In this document: piece by piece, positions 25,700 to 34,024 of the stretch
Layout of the letters: each line of letters opens with the position of its first letter
How positions within the stretch are numbered: the stretch's first letter is position 1
Assembly (NCBI GenBank): GCA_018524345.1
Contig: JADQAZ010000003.1
Coordinates: forward strand, 716,824 to 780,823
DNA from: Harenicola maris
GTDB lineage: Bacteria > Pseudomonadota > Alphaproteobacteria > Rhodobacterales > Rhodobacteraceae
DNA length: 64,000 nt
Direction of reading: 5' to 3'
The notes under the pieces: generated by a model
The model's database searches: none
Told to the model about the DNA's origin: nothing
What the model saw: only the letters and a program-made list of their open reading frames with translations
Position numbers and translations under genes: made by a program

Positions 25700-26049
25700 C
25701 ATTTCCCGAATGGACGAAACCCGGTGCTTACGGTGCCTTGGTTGGCGCGGTTGCTGTCTCTATTCTTGGCTTTACCTGGGGCGGCTGGACAACTGCAGGC
25801 AGTGCGGACGAAATGGCTCAGAGCTTTGCTGCTGACGAAGTTACTTTGGCGATGGTGCCCGTATGTCTGAATCTTTCACAAGCTGATACAGAACGAGCCG
25901 CAAAACTAGCGACACTTCAAGGAGCTTCGAGCTTTCAGCGGCGCAATGCCATGATGGAAACCGGCTGGGCCACATTGCCGGGCACGGATACCCCAAGCCG
26001 GGATCTAGCAGACGCGTGCCTTGCGGGGCTTGAGTTGGATGGATCGTAA
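25696..26049 (+). CDS. Small membrane-anchored hypothetical protein
   Basis: A 117-residue protein with one hydrophobic segment at about residues 11-30 (AYGALVGAVAVSILGFTWGG) and a mostly hydrophilic, probably periplasmic, remainder rich in alanine. Two cysteines (CLNLS and ACLAG) could pair. It overlaps the upstream gene by 4 bases. The function is not recognised. The two-gene pair has ordinary ribosome-binding signals and codon structure, so it is likely real cargo of the island. Confidence 0.6.
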   Translation: MTFPEWTKPGAYGALVGAVAVSILGFTWGGWTTAGSADEMAQSFAADEVTLAMVPVCLNLSQADTERAAKLATLQGASSFQRRNAMMETGWATLPGTDTPSRDLADACLAGLELDGS

Positions 26050-26119
26050 ATCACAGTTATCGTGGCTGCGGCTTCGGCAATCCAGCAGTGCCCATGTCGC
26101 AGAGGACATACCAACAATC

Positions 26120-26878
26120 ATGGCCCTATTTGTAGGGTCGATTACAGCAGTCCTGCTGTTTGCACTACCTACATTTGCCCAAACCGCCGATCAGCCAATG
26201 CCTGAGAACGCCAGTGCCAAAAGTTACGGCGATGGCTGGGAATGTAACATTGGATTCCGGCTGAACGAAAATGCCTGCGTCGCTATAATTGTGCCGCAAA
26301 ACGCATATGACACGAACCGTTCCTACGGTTCAGGGTGGGAATGTCTGCATGGGTTTCGCAGGGCCGACGAAACTGCCTGTGTAGCAGTAGAGGTGCCTGA
26401 GGGTGGGTTTTTGGACCCGTCAGGTGAACGGTGGCGGTGTTTGCGCGGCTTCATCAAGGTTGATGACACATGTCAGGAGATCGTCCTGCCAGCGAATGCA
26501 TATTTGGCAGATGCCTCATATGGCTCGACGTGGACGTGCGAACGTGGGTTCGAAGAAACTGGCGACCTATGTACTGCAATTGCGGTTCCGGCCAACGCCT
26601 ATCTGAATGGATCAGGATACGGCCAGCCTTGGACATGTGAGCGCGGCTTCTTTGAACAGGACGGTCTGTGCGCAGCCGTCGCGATCCCCGCAAATGCCTA
26701 TTTCGACGACGCAACCTACGGCACAGGGTGGAAGTGCGAACGTGGATACGAAGCCTCAGGCGAGACATGCGAATTGATCGACGTTCCCGAAAACGCGCAT
26801 CTGGGCAGGTCGGGCAACCGTTGGGAGTGCGACAAGAACTTCCAAAAATCAAAGGGGCTGTGCGTCCTCAACAACTAG
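26120..26878 (+). CDS. Exported protein with seven tandem cysteine-paired repeats
   Basis: From the ATG at 26120 the protein is 252 residues with a signal peptide (ALFVGSITAVLLFALPTFAQ). An earlier in-frame start at 26021 overlaps the gene before and hides the signal. The rest is seven repeats of about 33-35 residues, each with the frame YG-x-x-W-x-C-x-x-GF-x(6-8)-C-x3-VP-x-NAY. The first and last are more divergent. Two cysteines per repeat suggest seven disulfides in the periplasm or outside the cell. The repeat is EGF-like in size but has only two cysteines. Function unknown; adhesion or ligand binding is a guess. Confidence 0.7.
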   Translation: MALFVGSITAVLLFALPTFAQTADQPMPENASAKSYGDGWECNIGFRLNENACVAIIVPQNAYDTNRSYGSGWECLHGFRRADETACVAVEVPEGGFLDPSGERWRCLRGFIKVDDTCQEIVLPANAYLADASYGSTWTCERGFEETGDLCTAIAVPANAYLNGSGYGQPWTCERGFFEQDGLCAAVAIPANAYFDDATYGTGWKCERGYEASGETCELIDVPENAHLGRSGNRWECDKNFQKSKGLCVLNN

Positions 26879-26961
26879 GCGCAAAGCACGGCAACACGGA
26901 CTTCAAAATGCGCAGGTGAGGGCAGTTCTGTCCTCCGTGCCGACCCAAAAAGGGAACTACA

Positions 26962-28161
26962 ATGGAAACCAAATCTGAAACTGTCGACACCATCGGTCGT
27001 CCCGTCAGAGGCGCGCAAGCGCCACCAATGACCCATAGCGAACCCAAACATGCGACGTCAATCACGCAGGTCACAGCGCCACCATCGGCAGTCGTCTATT
27101 GCGAGGGGAACTACGCGCAAATCGATGGCAAGACTGCAAATGGGCTTGTGCGCCATTCAGAGGCGTATCGCATCCTTTCTATCATCGACAGCACCTTTGG
27201 CGGACAAGACAGCGGATCCGTCCTCGTCGATACAATGAACCACATCCCTATCTTTGATGATTTGGATGTTGCAGTTGCACATCAAGCCGTCATTCCCGAT
27301 ACGTTGATCTATGGGATGGCCCCCTCAACGGGGCGGCTTTCGCCTTCGGATCGGGGCGTTGTTCTGAAAGCGATTGAGCTTGGCATGAACATCGTGAGCG
27401 GGCTGCATGAGTATCTGAGCGACGACCATGAGATAGCCACCGCCGCATCCGAACGGAATGTAACGATCCGCGACATCCGAAAGCCAAAACCCAGTAAGGA
27501 CATGCGCCTCTTCGATGGCAGTGTCAGCGATGTCAAAGCTCTGCGCATTGCAGTTCTTGGGACAGATTGTGCCATAGGCAAGCGCACAACGGCGACCGTT
27601 TTGGCTTGCGCTCTGAATGCAAAGGGCATCAAGACGGTGCTTGTCGGCACGGGCCAGACCGGCCTGATGCAGGGTGCCAAATATGGCATCGCAATGGATG
27701 CCGTGCCGCCCCAGTTCTGCTGTGGCGAGCTTGAAGGCGCGATTGTTGCGGCGTCTGAAGCGGAAAAACCCGATATTATTTTGATCGAAGGCCAAGGCGC
27801 ACTCAGCCATCCCGCGTTTTGCACATCGGCCTTTATCCTGCGTGGTAGCCAGCCGGATGCTGTCATCTTGCAGCACGCGCCCAAACGCGCCCACCGCTGC
27901 GACTTTCCCAACATGCCGATGCCCACAGCGTTAAGTGAGATCGCCCTGATCGAAGCCTTTGCAGATACAAAGGTCATCGGTGTCACGCTCAATCACGAGG
28001 GGATGTCTGACGCCGAAATTTCCGAAACCATCACGGCACAATCTCACAAGCTCGGGCTACCAGTCACCGATGCGTTGGCCCGACCGGCTGCCCATTTGCT
28101 TGCGATGGTGGTGGCCGCATATCCCGGTTTGACGCAAAGGCCTTCGATGGCCGCGATATGA
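26962..28161 (+). CDS. DUF1611 family protein, DgcN-like (putative D-amino-acid N-acetyltransferase)
   Basis: A 399-residue two-domain protein. The N-terminal part is the DUF1611 Rossmann-like domain (IYGMAPSTGRLSP, GMNIVSGLHEYLSDD). The C-terminal domain has a P-loop at G200-T209 (GTDCAIGKRT) and then LVGTGQTGLMQG and IILIEGQGALSHPAF, all typical of the family. The characterised member DgcN N-acetylates D-glutamate in a marine gammaproteobacterium. Residues 1-45 are an extra, low-complexity leader. It overlaps the downstream racemase-like gene by 4 bases. The substrate here is not proved, but a D-amino acid is likely. Confidence 0.8.
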   Translation: METKSETVDTIGRPVRGAQAPPMTHSEPKHATSITQVTAPPSAVVYCEGNYAQIDGKTANGLVRHSEAYRILSIIDSTFGGQDSGSVLVDTMNHIPIFDDLDVAVAHQAVIPDTLIYGMAPSTGRLSPSDRGVVLKAIELGMNIVSGLHEYLSDDHEIATAASERNVTIRDIRKPKPSKDMRLFDGSVSDVKALRIAVLGTDCAIGKRTTATVLACALNAKGIKTVLVGTGQTGLMQGAKYGIAMDAVPPQFCCGELEGAIVAASEAEKPDIILIEGQGALSHPAFCTSAFILRGSQPDAVILQHAPKRAHRCDFPNMPMPTALSEIALIEAFADTKVIGVTLNHEGMSDAEISETITAQSHKLGLPVTDALARPAAHLLAMVVAAYPGLTQRPSMAAI

Positions 28162-29279
28162 GCTGCCCACGCATAGAAGTGGACTTAGACAAGATACGTC
28201 GCAACACAGAAACGGTCGTTCGGCGGTTGGACGCGCGTAGTATCGGCGTCACAGGCGTTACCAAGGCCGTCTGCGGCCATCCTGCGATCGCTCAGTCTAT
28301 GCTGGACGGTGGTGCCTTGGGGCTAGCGGACGCACGAATAAGCAATGTGCAGAGGCTACGCCAAGCAGGCATCACATGCCCGGTCACGCTGATCCGGACG
28401 CCGATGTTAAGTCAGGTCGATGAGGTCGTTCAGCTCTGTGAAGCAAGCTATAACACAGATATTGTTGTCATTGCGGCCTTGGCGTCTGCCGCTATCCGCA
28501 AAGATGAAGTTCACGGTATCATACTGATGGTCGAGATGGGCGATCAGCGCGAAGGTGTTTTACCCGAGAATGTGGCCGAAATTGCGCAGCAGGTCATGAC
28601 AATGCAAGGGGTGGCGTTGAAAGGCATAGGCGCAAACTTTGCCTGTCTGAGCGGGATCGCCCCCACTGCGTCTCAAATGGCCTCTCTTTGCGACCTCGCG
28701 AACGAAATTGAGGGTGTGTGTGGCCCATTCCTGAAAACCGTGTCCGGTGGCAACTCGGCAAACTTGCCATGGGCGCTTGGAGAACAAACCACTGGCCGCA
28801 TCAGCGACCTAAGACTGGGGGAGGCAATTCTTCTGGGCGTTGACCCAATTTCCGGCGACCAAATCGGCGGGATGCACACGGATGCCTTCACGCTTGTCGC
28901 GGAGGTTATCGAAACGGGGGTAAAACCTGCGCCTTTCCCCATAGCTATGATTGATCCAGCCTTGGCAAGACTTCGCATTGTACCAACCAGTGATGTGTCC
29001 ATGCGCGTTATCCTCGCGATGGGGCATCAGGACACGGACATTTCTGGGCTTTCAATGCCTGTGGGAAGCGCATTGATCGGTGCGACGAGCGATCATCTGG
29101 TCATTGGGGTGAACCGACGCACGCTGAAAACGGGTTCCGAACTGAGGTTTCAGATGAACTATAAGGCACTGATGCATGCAATGGCCGCACCCGACATAGA
29201 CGTGAAACTACTCGATGATCTGCCCGCAAAACAACCGCGTCAAATCCAGGGCAAGTCTGAACACCTTATGTTGGTTTGA
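28158..29279 (+). CDS. Alanine/ornithine racemase-family PLP enzyme
   Basis: A 373-residue protein of the alanine racemase-like TIM-barrel group that includes ornithine racemase. The PLP lysine is K36 in GVTGVTKAVCGHP. The following LADARISNVQRLRQAG and LIRTPMLSQVDEVV blocks match the ornithine-racemase subgroup better than classical Alr. The C-terminal beta domain is also present. It should interconvert L- and D-forms of an amino acid in the cytosol. Because it is translated with the DgcN-like gene, the pair probably makes or removes an N-acylated D-amino acid. The residue acted on cannot be read from sequence. Confidence 0.8.
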   Translation: MSCPRIEVDLDKIRRNTETVVRRLDARSIGVTGVTKAVCGHPAIAQSMLDGGALGLADARISNVQRLRQAGITCPVTLIRTPMLSQVDEVVQLCEASYNTDIVVIAALASAAIRKDEVHGIILMVEMGDQREGVLPENVAEIAQQVMTMQGVALKGIGANFACLSGIAPTASQMASLCDLANEIEGVCGPFLKTVSGGNSANLPWALGEQTTGRISDLRLGEAILLGVDPISGDQIGGMHTDAFTLVAEVIETGVKPAPFPIAMIDPALARLRIVPTSDVSMRVILAMGHQDTDISGLSMPVGSALIGATSDHLVIGVNRRTLKTGSELRFQMNYKALMHAMAAPDIDVKLLDDLPAKQPRQIQGKSEHLMLV

Positions 29280-29334
29280 AAAAAAACCTCGCCTAAACGA
29301 ACCAACCTCAAATTAAAAAAAAGGAAACCGACAA

Positions 29335-29553
29335 ATGGCGAAGCTCACAAAAAAGAATGTGTTTAAAGCGTTTGACGCTAAACCAGAGACCCCAATGGAC
29401 AAGACGACGCGTGTTGTCAGGAAGATGGTTGATGAAGATGCGGAAGAACGACAAGCTAAAATTACCCGACTTCGCAACGCACGCCTCGAACGAGAAGCGA
29501 ACACACCACCAAAAACCACGGTCAAAGCTATGCGCAAAACTCGGCGATCTTAG
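29335..29553 (+). CDS. Small basic hypothetical protein
   Basis: A 72-residue, highly charged protein rich in lysine and arginine at both ends and acidic in the middle (DEDAEERQAK). It is probably a single long helix. AAGGAAA lies about 9 bases before the ATG. There is no membrane segment or known motif. It lies 55 bases after the racemase-like gene and could be in the same transcript. Real expression is likely from the ribosome-binding site; the function is unknown. Confidence 0.5.
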   Translation: MAKLTKKNVFKAFDAKPETPMDKTTRVVRKMVDEDAEERQAKITRLRNARLEREANTPPKTTVKAMRKTRRS

Positions 29554-29602
29554 GCCGCTCCCAAACTTCATAATCGCCCTCGATGCCTCTCAGGATAAAT
29601 CC

Positions 29603-29884
29603 ATGACAAACTCAGAGCAGACCGCAGAGAAAATTCACTATATCTGCCAGACATATGTAGAAACGAAGGCTGGGCGCGATGGACAGGCTGGCCTAAAAAT
29701 TGCCAAGCAATACGAATATTCCACAGCGTCGGAGGCACAAAACAGAGCCGAACGAGAAGCTCTATCCGAAGATTGCGCGGGAGCCGACGCCTACATGGTA
29801 ATTGAGGACCCAAACAGCGGAGAAGTTGGAACGCCAAGTTTCCTTATTAGGCTGGGCAATGTTCCGGAATTTGACGATTTCTAG
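29603..29884 (+). CDS. Small acidic hypothetical protein
   Basis: A 93-residue protein starting MTNSEQTAEKIHYIC. It has a helical middle (SEAQNRAEREALSED) and a C-terminal beta-rich section ending RLGNVPEFDDF. It looks like a family of roseobacter hypotheticals of similar length, but I cannot name it. The start signal is weak (CAGGA). It is the last gene before the island's right-hand non-coding segment. Confidence 0.5.
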   Translation: MTNSEQTAEKIHYICQTYVETKAGRDGQAGLKIAKQYEYSTASEAQNRAEREALSEDCAGADAYMVIEDPNSGEVGTPSFLIRLGNVPEFDDF

Positions 29885-30404
29885 AATTCTAAGAATAGCT
29901 ATGTCTTGCCCGAAGGCCGTCTTCCACGATCCAGATAGCTTGAATCAGACAAGCGGTGATTGTTGTAAATACAGTGAATTCACACTTCCTCCCGCGCGTC
30001 GATATTTCTAATACCGCGCAGCGAATGCGCGGTCTGAATATGACATCATAGAGCCAGGCTAAATGGCTGCATCGGCGACGTGGTCTGCAACGCAGCGATA
30101 ACCATGCCGCAAGCGCGAAGCGATGCTGAGTCAGCGAAGATCAAAAAACGAATGCCCGCTTCATGTCCGCATACCTGACATTAGACTGTCTCTCGCTCAA
30201 CGGCAGCGATGCTGAGAAATTGCTTAAGAAGTATGTGTCTTGGTTTCTTGCTGGCCATCTTAGGAGAAGGCAGTCGCCTCGATTTTTTCGCCAATGCGCT
30301 TGCGTTGAGAATACTAGCCACAGGGTCGGCTCAGCGCTGTTGTTTCAAATATCCGTGTTTGAAATTCGTGTATAGTTTCGAGAATTCGGCTAAGTACTTG
30401 AAAT
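29885..30404. other. Non-coding right flank of the island
   Basis: About 520 bases with no supported gene. A perfect 7-base hairpin, CCGCGCA (30014-30020) with TGCGCGG (30026-30032), may end transcription from the small genes on the left. A 70-codon frame at 30163-30375 has no ribosome-binding site or recognisable product. The segment runs up to the attachment repeat at 30405. Confidence 0.45.
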
Positions 30405-30452
30405 TAAATGGAGGCGAGTACCGGAATCGAACCGGTGTACACGGATTTGCAA
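30405..30452. repeat. Right attachment repeat (within the intact tRNA-Cys)
   Basis: Forty-eight bases identical to 21151-21198, covering the 3' half of tRNA-Cys from the anticodon loop to 4 bases past CCA. The duplication restores the tRNA gene on integration, so the host keeps a working tRNA. Confidence 0.9.
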
Positions 30453-30482
30453 TCCGCTGCGTAACCACTCCGCCAACTCGCC
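30409..30482 (-). tRNA. tRNA-Cys (anticodon GCA)
   Basis: A 74-base gene read leftward with CCA encoded. The acceptor stem GGCGAGT/ACTCGCC pairs fully. The anticodon arm carries GCA within GATTGCAAATC, and the T arm CCGG-TTCGATT-CCGG is canonical. Its 3' half is the attachment site of the neighbouring island. Probably an essential gene if it is the only cysteine tRNA, as in many related genomes. Confidence 0.95.
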
Positions 30483-30626
30483 GTCCGTGGTGTGGTTTCA
30501 ATCGCCTACATAAACCTTGGACGGACCGCAAGCCCCTCTGGCGTCACTTACGGTAGATCAGTGTTAATTGCTTTACGTTTGTGTGCCAGCCTCTGTAAAG
30601 CGGGGGAGCATTACTGGAGTAGCGTC

Positions 30627-31646
30627 ATGGCGGGGAAGCGGATTTTTATCACCGGATCGGCGGGTTTCATCGGGTATCACCTTGTGAAAAGGTTGCTTGA
30701 TGCGGGCGATACCGTCTGCGGTCTGGATGCAATGACGGATTACTACGATGTGCGGTTGAAACAGCGGCGCCATCAGATGTTGCTGCAATCCCCATGTTTC
30801 ACCGGTCATGAAGACCGTCTGGAAGACGCAGACAAAGTCATGCAGATCGTGGCGGAGTTTAAGCCGGACGCAATCGTTCATCTCGCGGGGCAGGCGGGGG
30901 TGCGATACAGCCTTGAGAACCCGCGCTCCTATCTGGAAAGCAACCTCGTCGGCACCTTCAATGTGATGGAAGCGGCGCGGGAACATGCAGTTGGCCACTT
31001 GCTCATGGCTTCGACCAGTTCTGTCTACGGTGCCAGCACCGAAATGCCCTATGCGGAAACCCATAAGGTGGATGCTCCGCTGACCTTTTATGCCGCGACG
31101 AAGAAGGCGAATGAGGCCATGGGCCACTCTTATGCGCACCTGTGGAACCTTCCGGTGACGATGTTCCGCTTCTTTACGGTCTACGGGCCGTGGGGGCGGC
31201 CCGATATGGCCCTGTTCAAGTTTACGAAGGGGATCATTGAGGGCACGCCGATCGACATTTACAATCACGGCGAGATGTATCGCGATTTCACCTATGTCGA
31301 GGATCTGGTGCGCGGGATCCAACTGTTGATCGATGCCGTGCCTGTCCGCCCCGAGAGCCCGGAGGAGATTGCACCGGGGGACAGCCTCTCGCCCGCAGCG
31401 CCCTACCGGATCGTCAACATCGGCAACTCTGACAAGGTCCGCCTGATGGACTTCATCGAAGAGATCGAAAAAGCCGTCGGCAAGCCCGCCGTGCGAAACT
31501 ACATGGAGATGCAAAAGGGGGATGTTCCGGCCACTTGGGCCGACGCTTCGCTATTGCAAAGCCTAACCGGATATCGCCCGCAAACCGATGTGGCAAAAGG
31601 CGTTGCAGCGTTTGTCGAATGGTATCGAGAGTATTATCAGGTTTGA
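30627..31646 (+). CDS. NAD-dependent epimerase, UDP-glucuronate 4-epimerase type
   Basis: A 339-residue extended short-chain dehydrogenase from the ATG at 30627 (TGGAG about 8 bases upstream). A longer frame from 30492 runs back toward the tRNA and is rejected. The dinucleotide loop is ITGSAGFIGYH at the N-terminus, the active-site serine is in ASTSSVYGAS and the YxxxK pair is in FYAATKKANE. RFFTVYGPWGRPDMALFKFTKGI is typical of UDP-glucuronate 4-epimerases, which make UDP-galacturonate for surface polysaccharide. Single gene next to tRNA-Cys. Confidence 0.88.
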   Translation: MAGKRIFITGSAGFIGYHLVKRLLDAGDTVCGLDAMTDYYDVRLKQRRHQMLLQSPCFTGHEDRLEDADKVMQIVAEFKPDAIVHLAGQAGVRYSLENPRSYLESNLVGTFNVMEAAREHAVGHLLMASTSSVYGASTEMPYAETHKVDAPLTFYAATKKANEAMGHSYAHLWNLPVTMFRFFTVYGPWGRPDMALFKFTKGIIEGTPIDIYNHGEMYRDFTYVEDLVRGIQLLIDAVPVRPESPEEIAPGDSLSPAAPYRIVNIGNSDKVRLMDFIEEIEKAVGKPAVRNYMEMQKGDVPATWADASLLQSLTGYRPQTDVAKGVAAFVEWYREYYQV

Positions 31647-31874
31647 CAGGAAACTTCAGCCCCGCAACCAGCCATAGGGGAGGGGCATGCGAAGTGGCGA
31701 ACTGCCCTCGCCAAGAAAAACGTATCCCGTTCAGCCCCTGTTGATTGCCCAAAAAAGCTACACTCGCATCACGATGGCGCAATCTGCCGGATAGGGCTCG
31801 GTCCACCCATTGCCCCCGGTGCCCGAGTATGCGACATCTAAATGCGACTCTAAACTTAATGGTTCAGTATCTAC

Positions 31875-32528
31875 ATGAGCGTCTATTCAGCCCGCCGAAC
31901 AATGATGGTCGATACGCAGGTTCGCCCGAGCGATGTCACCAAATTCCCAATCATCGATGCGCTTTTGTCTGTTCAGCGGGAGGCCTATGTGCCCGGATCG
32001 CTGCGCGAGGCCGCATATGTTGGAGAGAACCTTGAACTCGGCGGGGGGCGCGTGCTGCTTGAACCGCGCACGCTGGCCAAGATGCTGGACGCTCTGGATA
32101 TCCAGCCTGACGAAATGGTCCTCGATATCGGTGCGACTTACGGGTATTCCAGCGCTGTCATCGCCCAGTTGGCCGAGGCTGTCGTTGCCGTCGAAGAAGA
32201 CGCCGACATGGTGCGCGAGGCGGAAGCAACGCTTGCCACCTACGGTGTCGACAATGTCGCCGTGATCGAGGGGCCTCTCGCCGAAGGCGCGGAGCAGCAT
32301 GGACCCTATGATGTGGTTATCCTGCAAGGTGCGGTGACCGAGGTTCCAGAGGCGATTCTGGATCAAATCAAGGACGGTGGACGGATCGCCGCCGTCTTTA
32401 TGGAGGGCGCCCTTGGGGCCGTCCGTATCGGATATAAACTGGGCGGATCGGTGTCTTGGCGGTTTTCCTTCAATGCGGGCGCGCCTGTGCTGCCCGGCTT
32501 TGAGGGCCAGCATACCTTCGCGCTGTGA
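31875..32528 (+). CDS. Protein-L-isoaspartate O-methyltransferase-like protein
   Basis: A 217-residue SAM-dependent methyltransferase of the PIMT family, normally a repair enzyme for damaged aspartyl residues. The SAM motif is in MVLDIGATYGYSSAVIAQLAE (about 77-97, split by one step), followed by VVAVEEDADMV. Upstream is LGGGRVLLEPRTLAKML, the usual substrate loop. Alphaproteobacterial proteins of this type precede tolC, as here; they lack some residues of true Pcm, so repair activity is uncertain. It is followed 51 bases later by tolC. Confidence 0.82.
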   Translation: MSVYSARRTMMVDTQVRPSDVTKFPIIDALLSVQREAYVPGSLREAAYVGENLELGGGRVLLEPRTLAKMLDALDIQPDEMVLDIGATYGYSSAVIAQLAEAVVAVEEDADMVREAEATLATYGVDNVAVIEGPLAEGAEQHGPYDVVILQGAVTEVPEAILDQIKDGGRIAAVFMEGALGAVRIGYKLGGSVSWRFSFNAGAPVLPGFEGQHTFAL

Positions 32529-32579
32529 CCTTCACAGCATAGATAACGAGCGACAGTGTCGATCAGTAGGAAAGCGAAC

Positions 32580-33938
32580 ATGATGAGACGTTTTTTTGGG
32601 GCCGCGGTGGCCGCAGGTGCGATCACACTGTCTACAGCGCCGGGAGTTTCCGCAGAAACACTGACCGACGCTTTGATTGGCGCCTACAAACACTCCCATA
32701 TTCTGGATCAACAGCGGGCTCTTCTGCGCGCGGCTGACGAGGACGTCGCCGTTGCGATCTCGGCACTGCGTCCGGTAGTGGCCTATGTGAATTCCTACTC
32801 CGTGAGCGCCGCCAACAACTACGAGCTCAGCGCGAGTTATTCACTGACCTTCGATCTTCTCCTCTACGACAACGGCGCGACCAAACTTGCCGCCGATGCC
32901 ACCAAGGAAGGCGTCTTGGCCCTGCGCGAGGCTCTGGTTGATGCGGAGCAAAGCATCCTTTTGGCCGCAGTGGCCGCCTATATGGACGTGATCAGCGCCA
33001 CAGAAACGGTGCAGCTTCGCGCCTCTAACGTGCGCCTGATCAATCAGGAATTGCAGGCCGCGCGCGACCGTTTCGAAGTGGGGGAGATTACCCGCACGGA
33101 TGTCGCCCTCGCCGAAAGCGCGCTTGCCTCGGCACGCAGCTCCCAGGCGGCCGCTCAGGGCACCTTGGACGTCGCCCGCGAGGCCTACCGCGCGGCGGTT
33201 GGTCGTTACCCTAAAGCGCTCAGCGCGATTTCAAGCCTGCCGCAGACGGCGGAGTCGATGGAGGTCGCACAGGGCGTCGCCGTGCGCACCCACCCCTCGA
33301 TCCGTCAGGCACAGCGCGAAGTCACGGTTGCAGAGCTCAACATCGCTCGGGCCGAAGCGGCAATGAAGCTGAGCATAACTGGCAGCGCGGGCGTCACCTT
33401 TGACGAAGAGTTGCAAAACAACTCCTCCGTCAGCCTGTCATTGCGCCAGCCGATCTATCAGGGCGGGGCCCTGTCGGCCCAATTGCGCAAGGCCAAAGCA
33501 CAACGTGACGCCGCCCGCGCGGCTTTGCTTTCCACCACCCATACGGTGCAACAGGCCGTCGGCAATGCCTGGTCAAACCTGCGGGTGACGAACGCACAGC
33601 TTTCCGCAACAGACCGCCAGATCAGCGCCGCAACAGTCGCCTTCCGCGGTGTGCAGGAAGAGGCCCGGCTTGGGTCTCGTACCACTCTGGACGTTCTGAA
33701 CGCGGAGCAGGACCTCCTCGATGCCCGCGTTGCACGGGTAGAGGCACAGTCCGGCCGGAACACAGCGGTCTACCAATTGCTGTCCTCCATGGGGCTCCTC
33801 ACGGTTGAACACTTGGGCCTCGGCATCCAAACCTATGATCCATCGGCCTATTACAATGCGGTCAAAGATGCCCCGGCGAAGTATTCAAAGCAGGGCAAAC
33901 AACTCGACAGTGTGTTGCGCCGACTCAACCTCGACTAG
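32580..33938 (+). CDS. tolC: TolC-family outer membrane efflux/secretion channel
   Basis: A 452-residue protein with a signal peptide (RRFFGAAVAAGAITLSTAPG). It has two repeats of the outer-membrane efflux protein domain, rich in long coiled-coil helices. AGGAAAG lies six bases before the ATG at 32580. It forms a trimer that joins inner-membrane efflux or type I secretion pumps to the outside. Family landmarks include the ARDRFEVGEITRTDVALAES and EEARLGSRTTLDVLNAEQDL segments, which are the two equivalent helices in each half. Normal length. Confidence 0.92.
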   Translation: MMRRFFGAAVAAGAITLSTAPGVSAETLTDALIGAYKHSHILDQQRALLRAADEDVAVAISALRPVVAYVNSYSVSAANNYELSASYSLTFDLLLYDNGATKLAADATKEGVLALREALVDAEQSILLAAVAAYMDVISATETVQLRASNVRLINQELQAARDRFEVGEITRTDVALAESALASARSSQAAAQGTLDVAREAYRAAVGRYPKALSAISSLPQTAESMEVAQGVAVRTHPSIRQAQREVTVAELNIARAEAAMKLSITGSAGVTFDEELQNNSSVSLSLRQPIYQGGALSAQLRKAKAQRDAARAALLSTTHTVQQAVGNAWSNLRVTNAQLSATDRQISAATVAFRGVQEEARLGSRTTLDVLNAEQDLLDARVARVEAQSGRNTAVYQLLSSMGLLTVEHLGLGIQTYDPSAYYNAVKDAPAKYSKQGKQLDSVLRRLNLD

Positions 33939-34024
33939 GGCCTTTTGGCGGCCAGTAGTTGTTTTGAAACATTTGCATGCTTAAACTCACCCCGAGGCCC
34001 GGTTCGGGCAAAGAGGTAATTTGA

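Larger units (their letters stand above)
21151..30452. mobile_element. 9.25-kb integrative island inserted at tRNA-Cys(GCA)
   Basis: The ends are exact 48-bp direct repeats at 21151-21198 and 30405-30452. The right copy is the 3' half of the intact tRNA-Cys, up to the anticodon; the left copy has only that half and then diverges. Inside are a short complete tyrosine recombinase, a winged-helix replication-type protein, hipBA, and cargo genes with lower GC and looser packing than the flanks. This is the standard signature of site-specific integration into a tRNA 3' end. No conjugation or phage structural genes are present, so it would need help to move between cells. Confidence 0.88.

Noticed and set aside
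30163..30375. A 70-residue gene at the right end of the island
   Set aside because: No ribosome-binding site, no recognisable product, and it runs toward the tRNA on the opposite strand.
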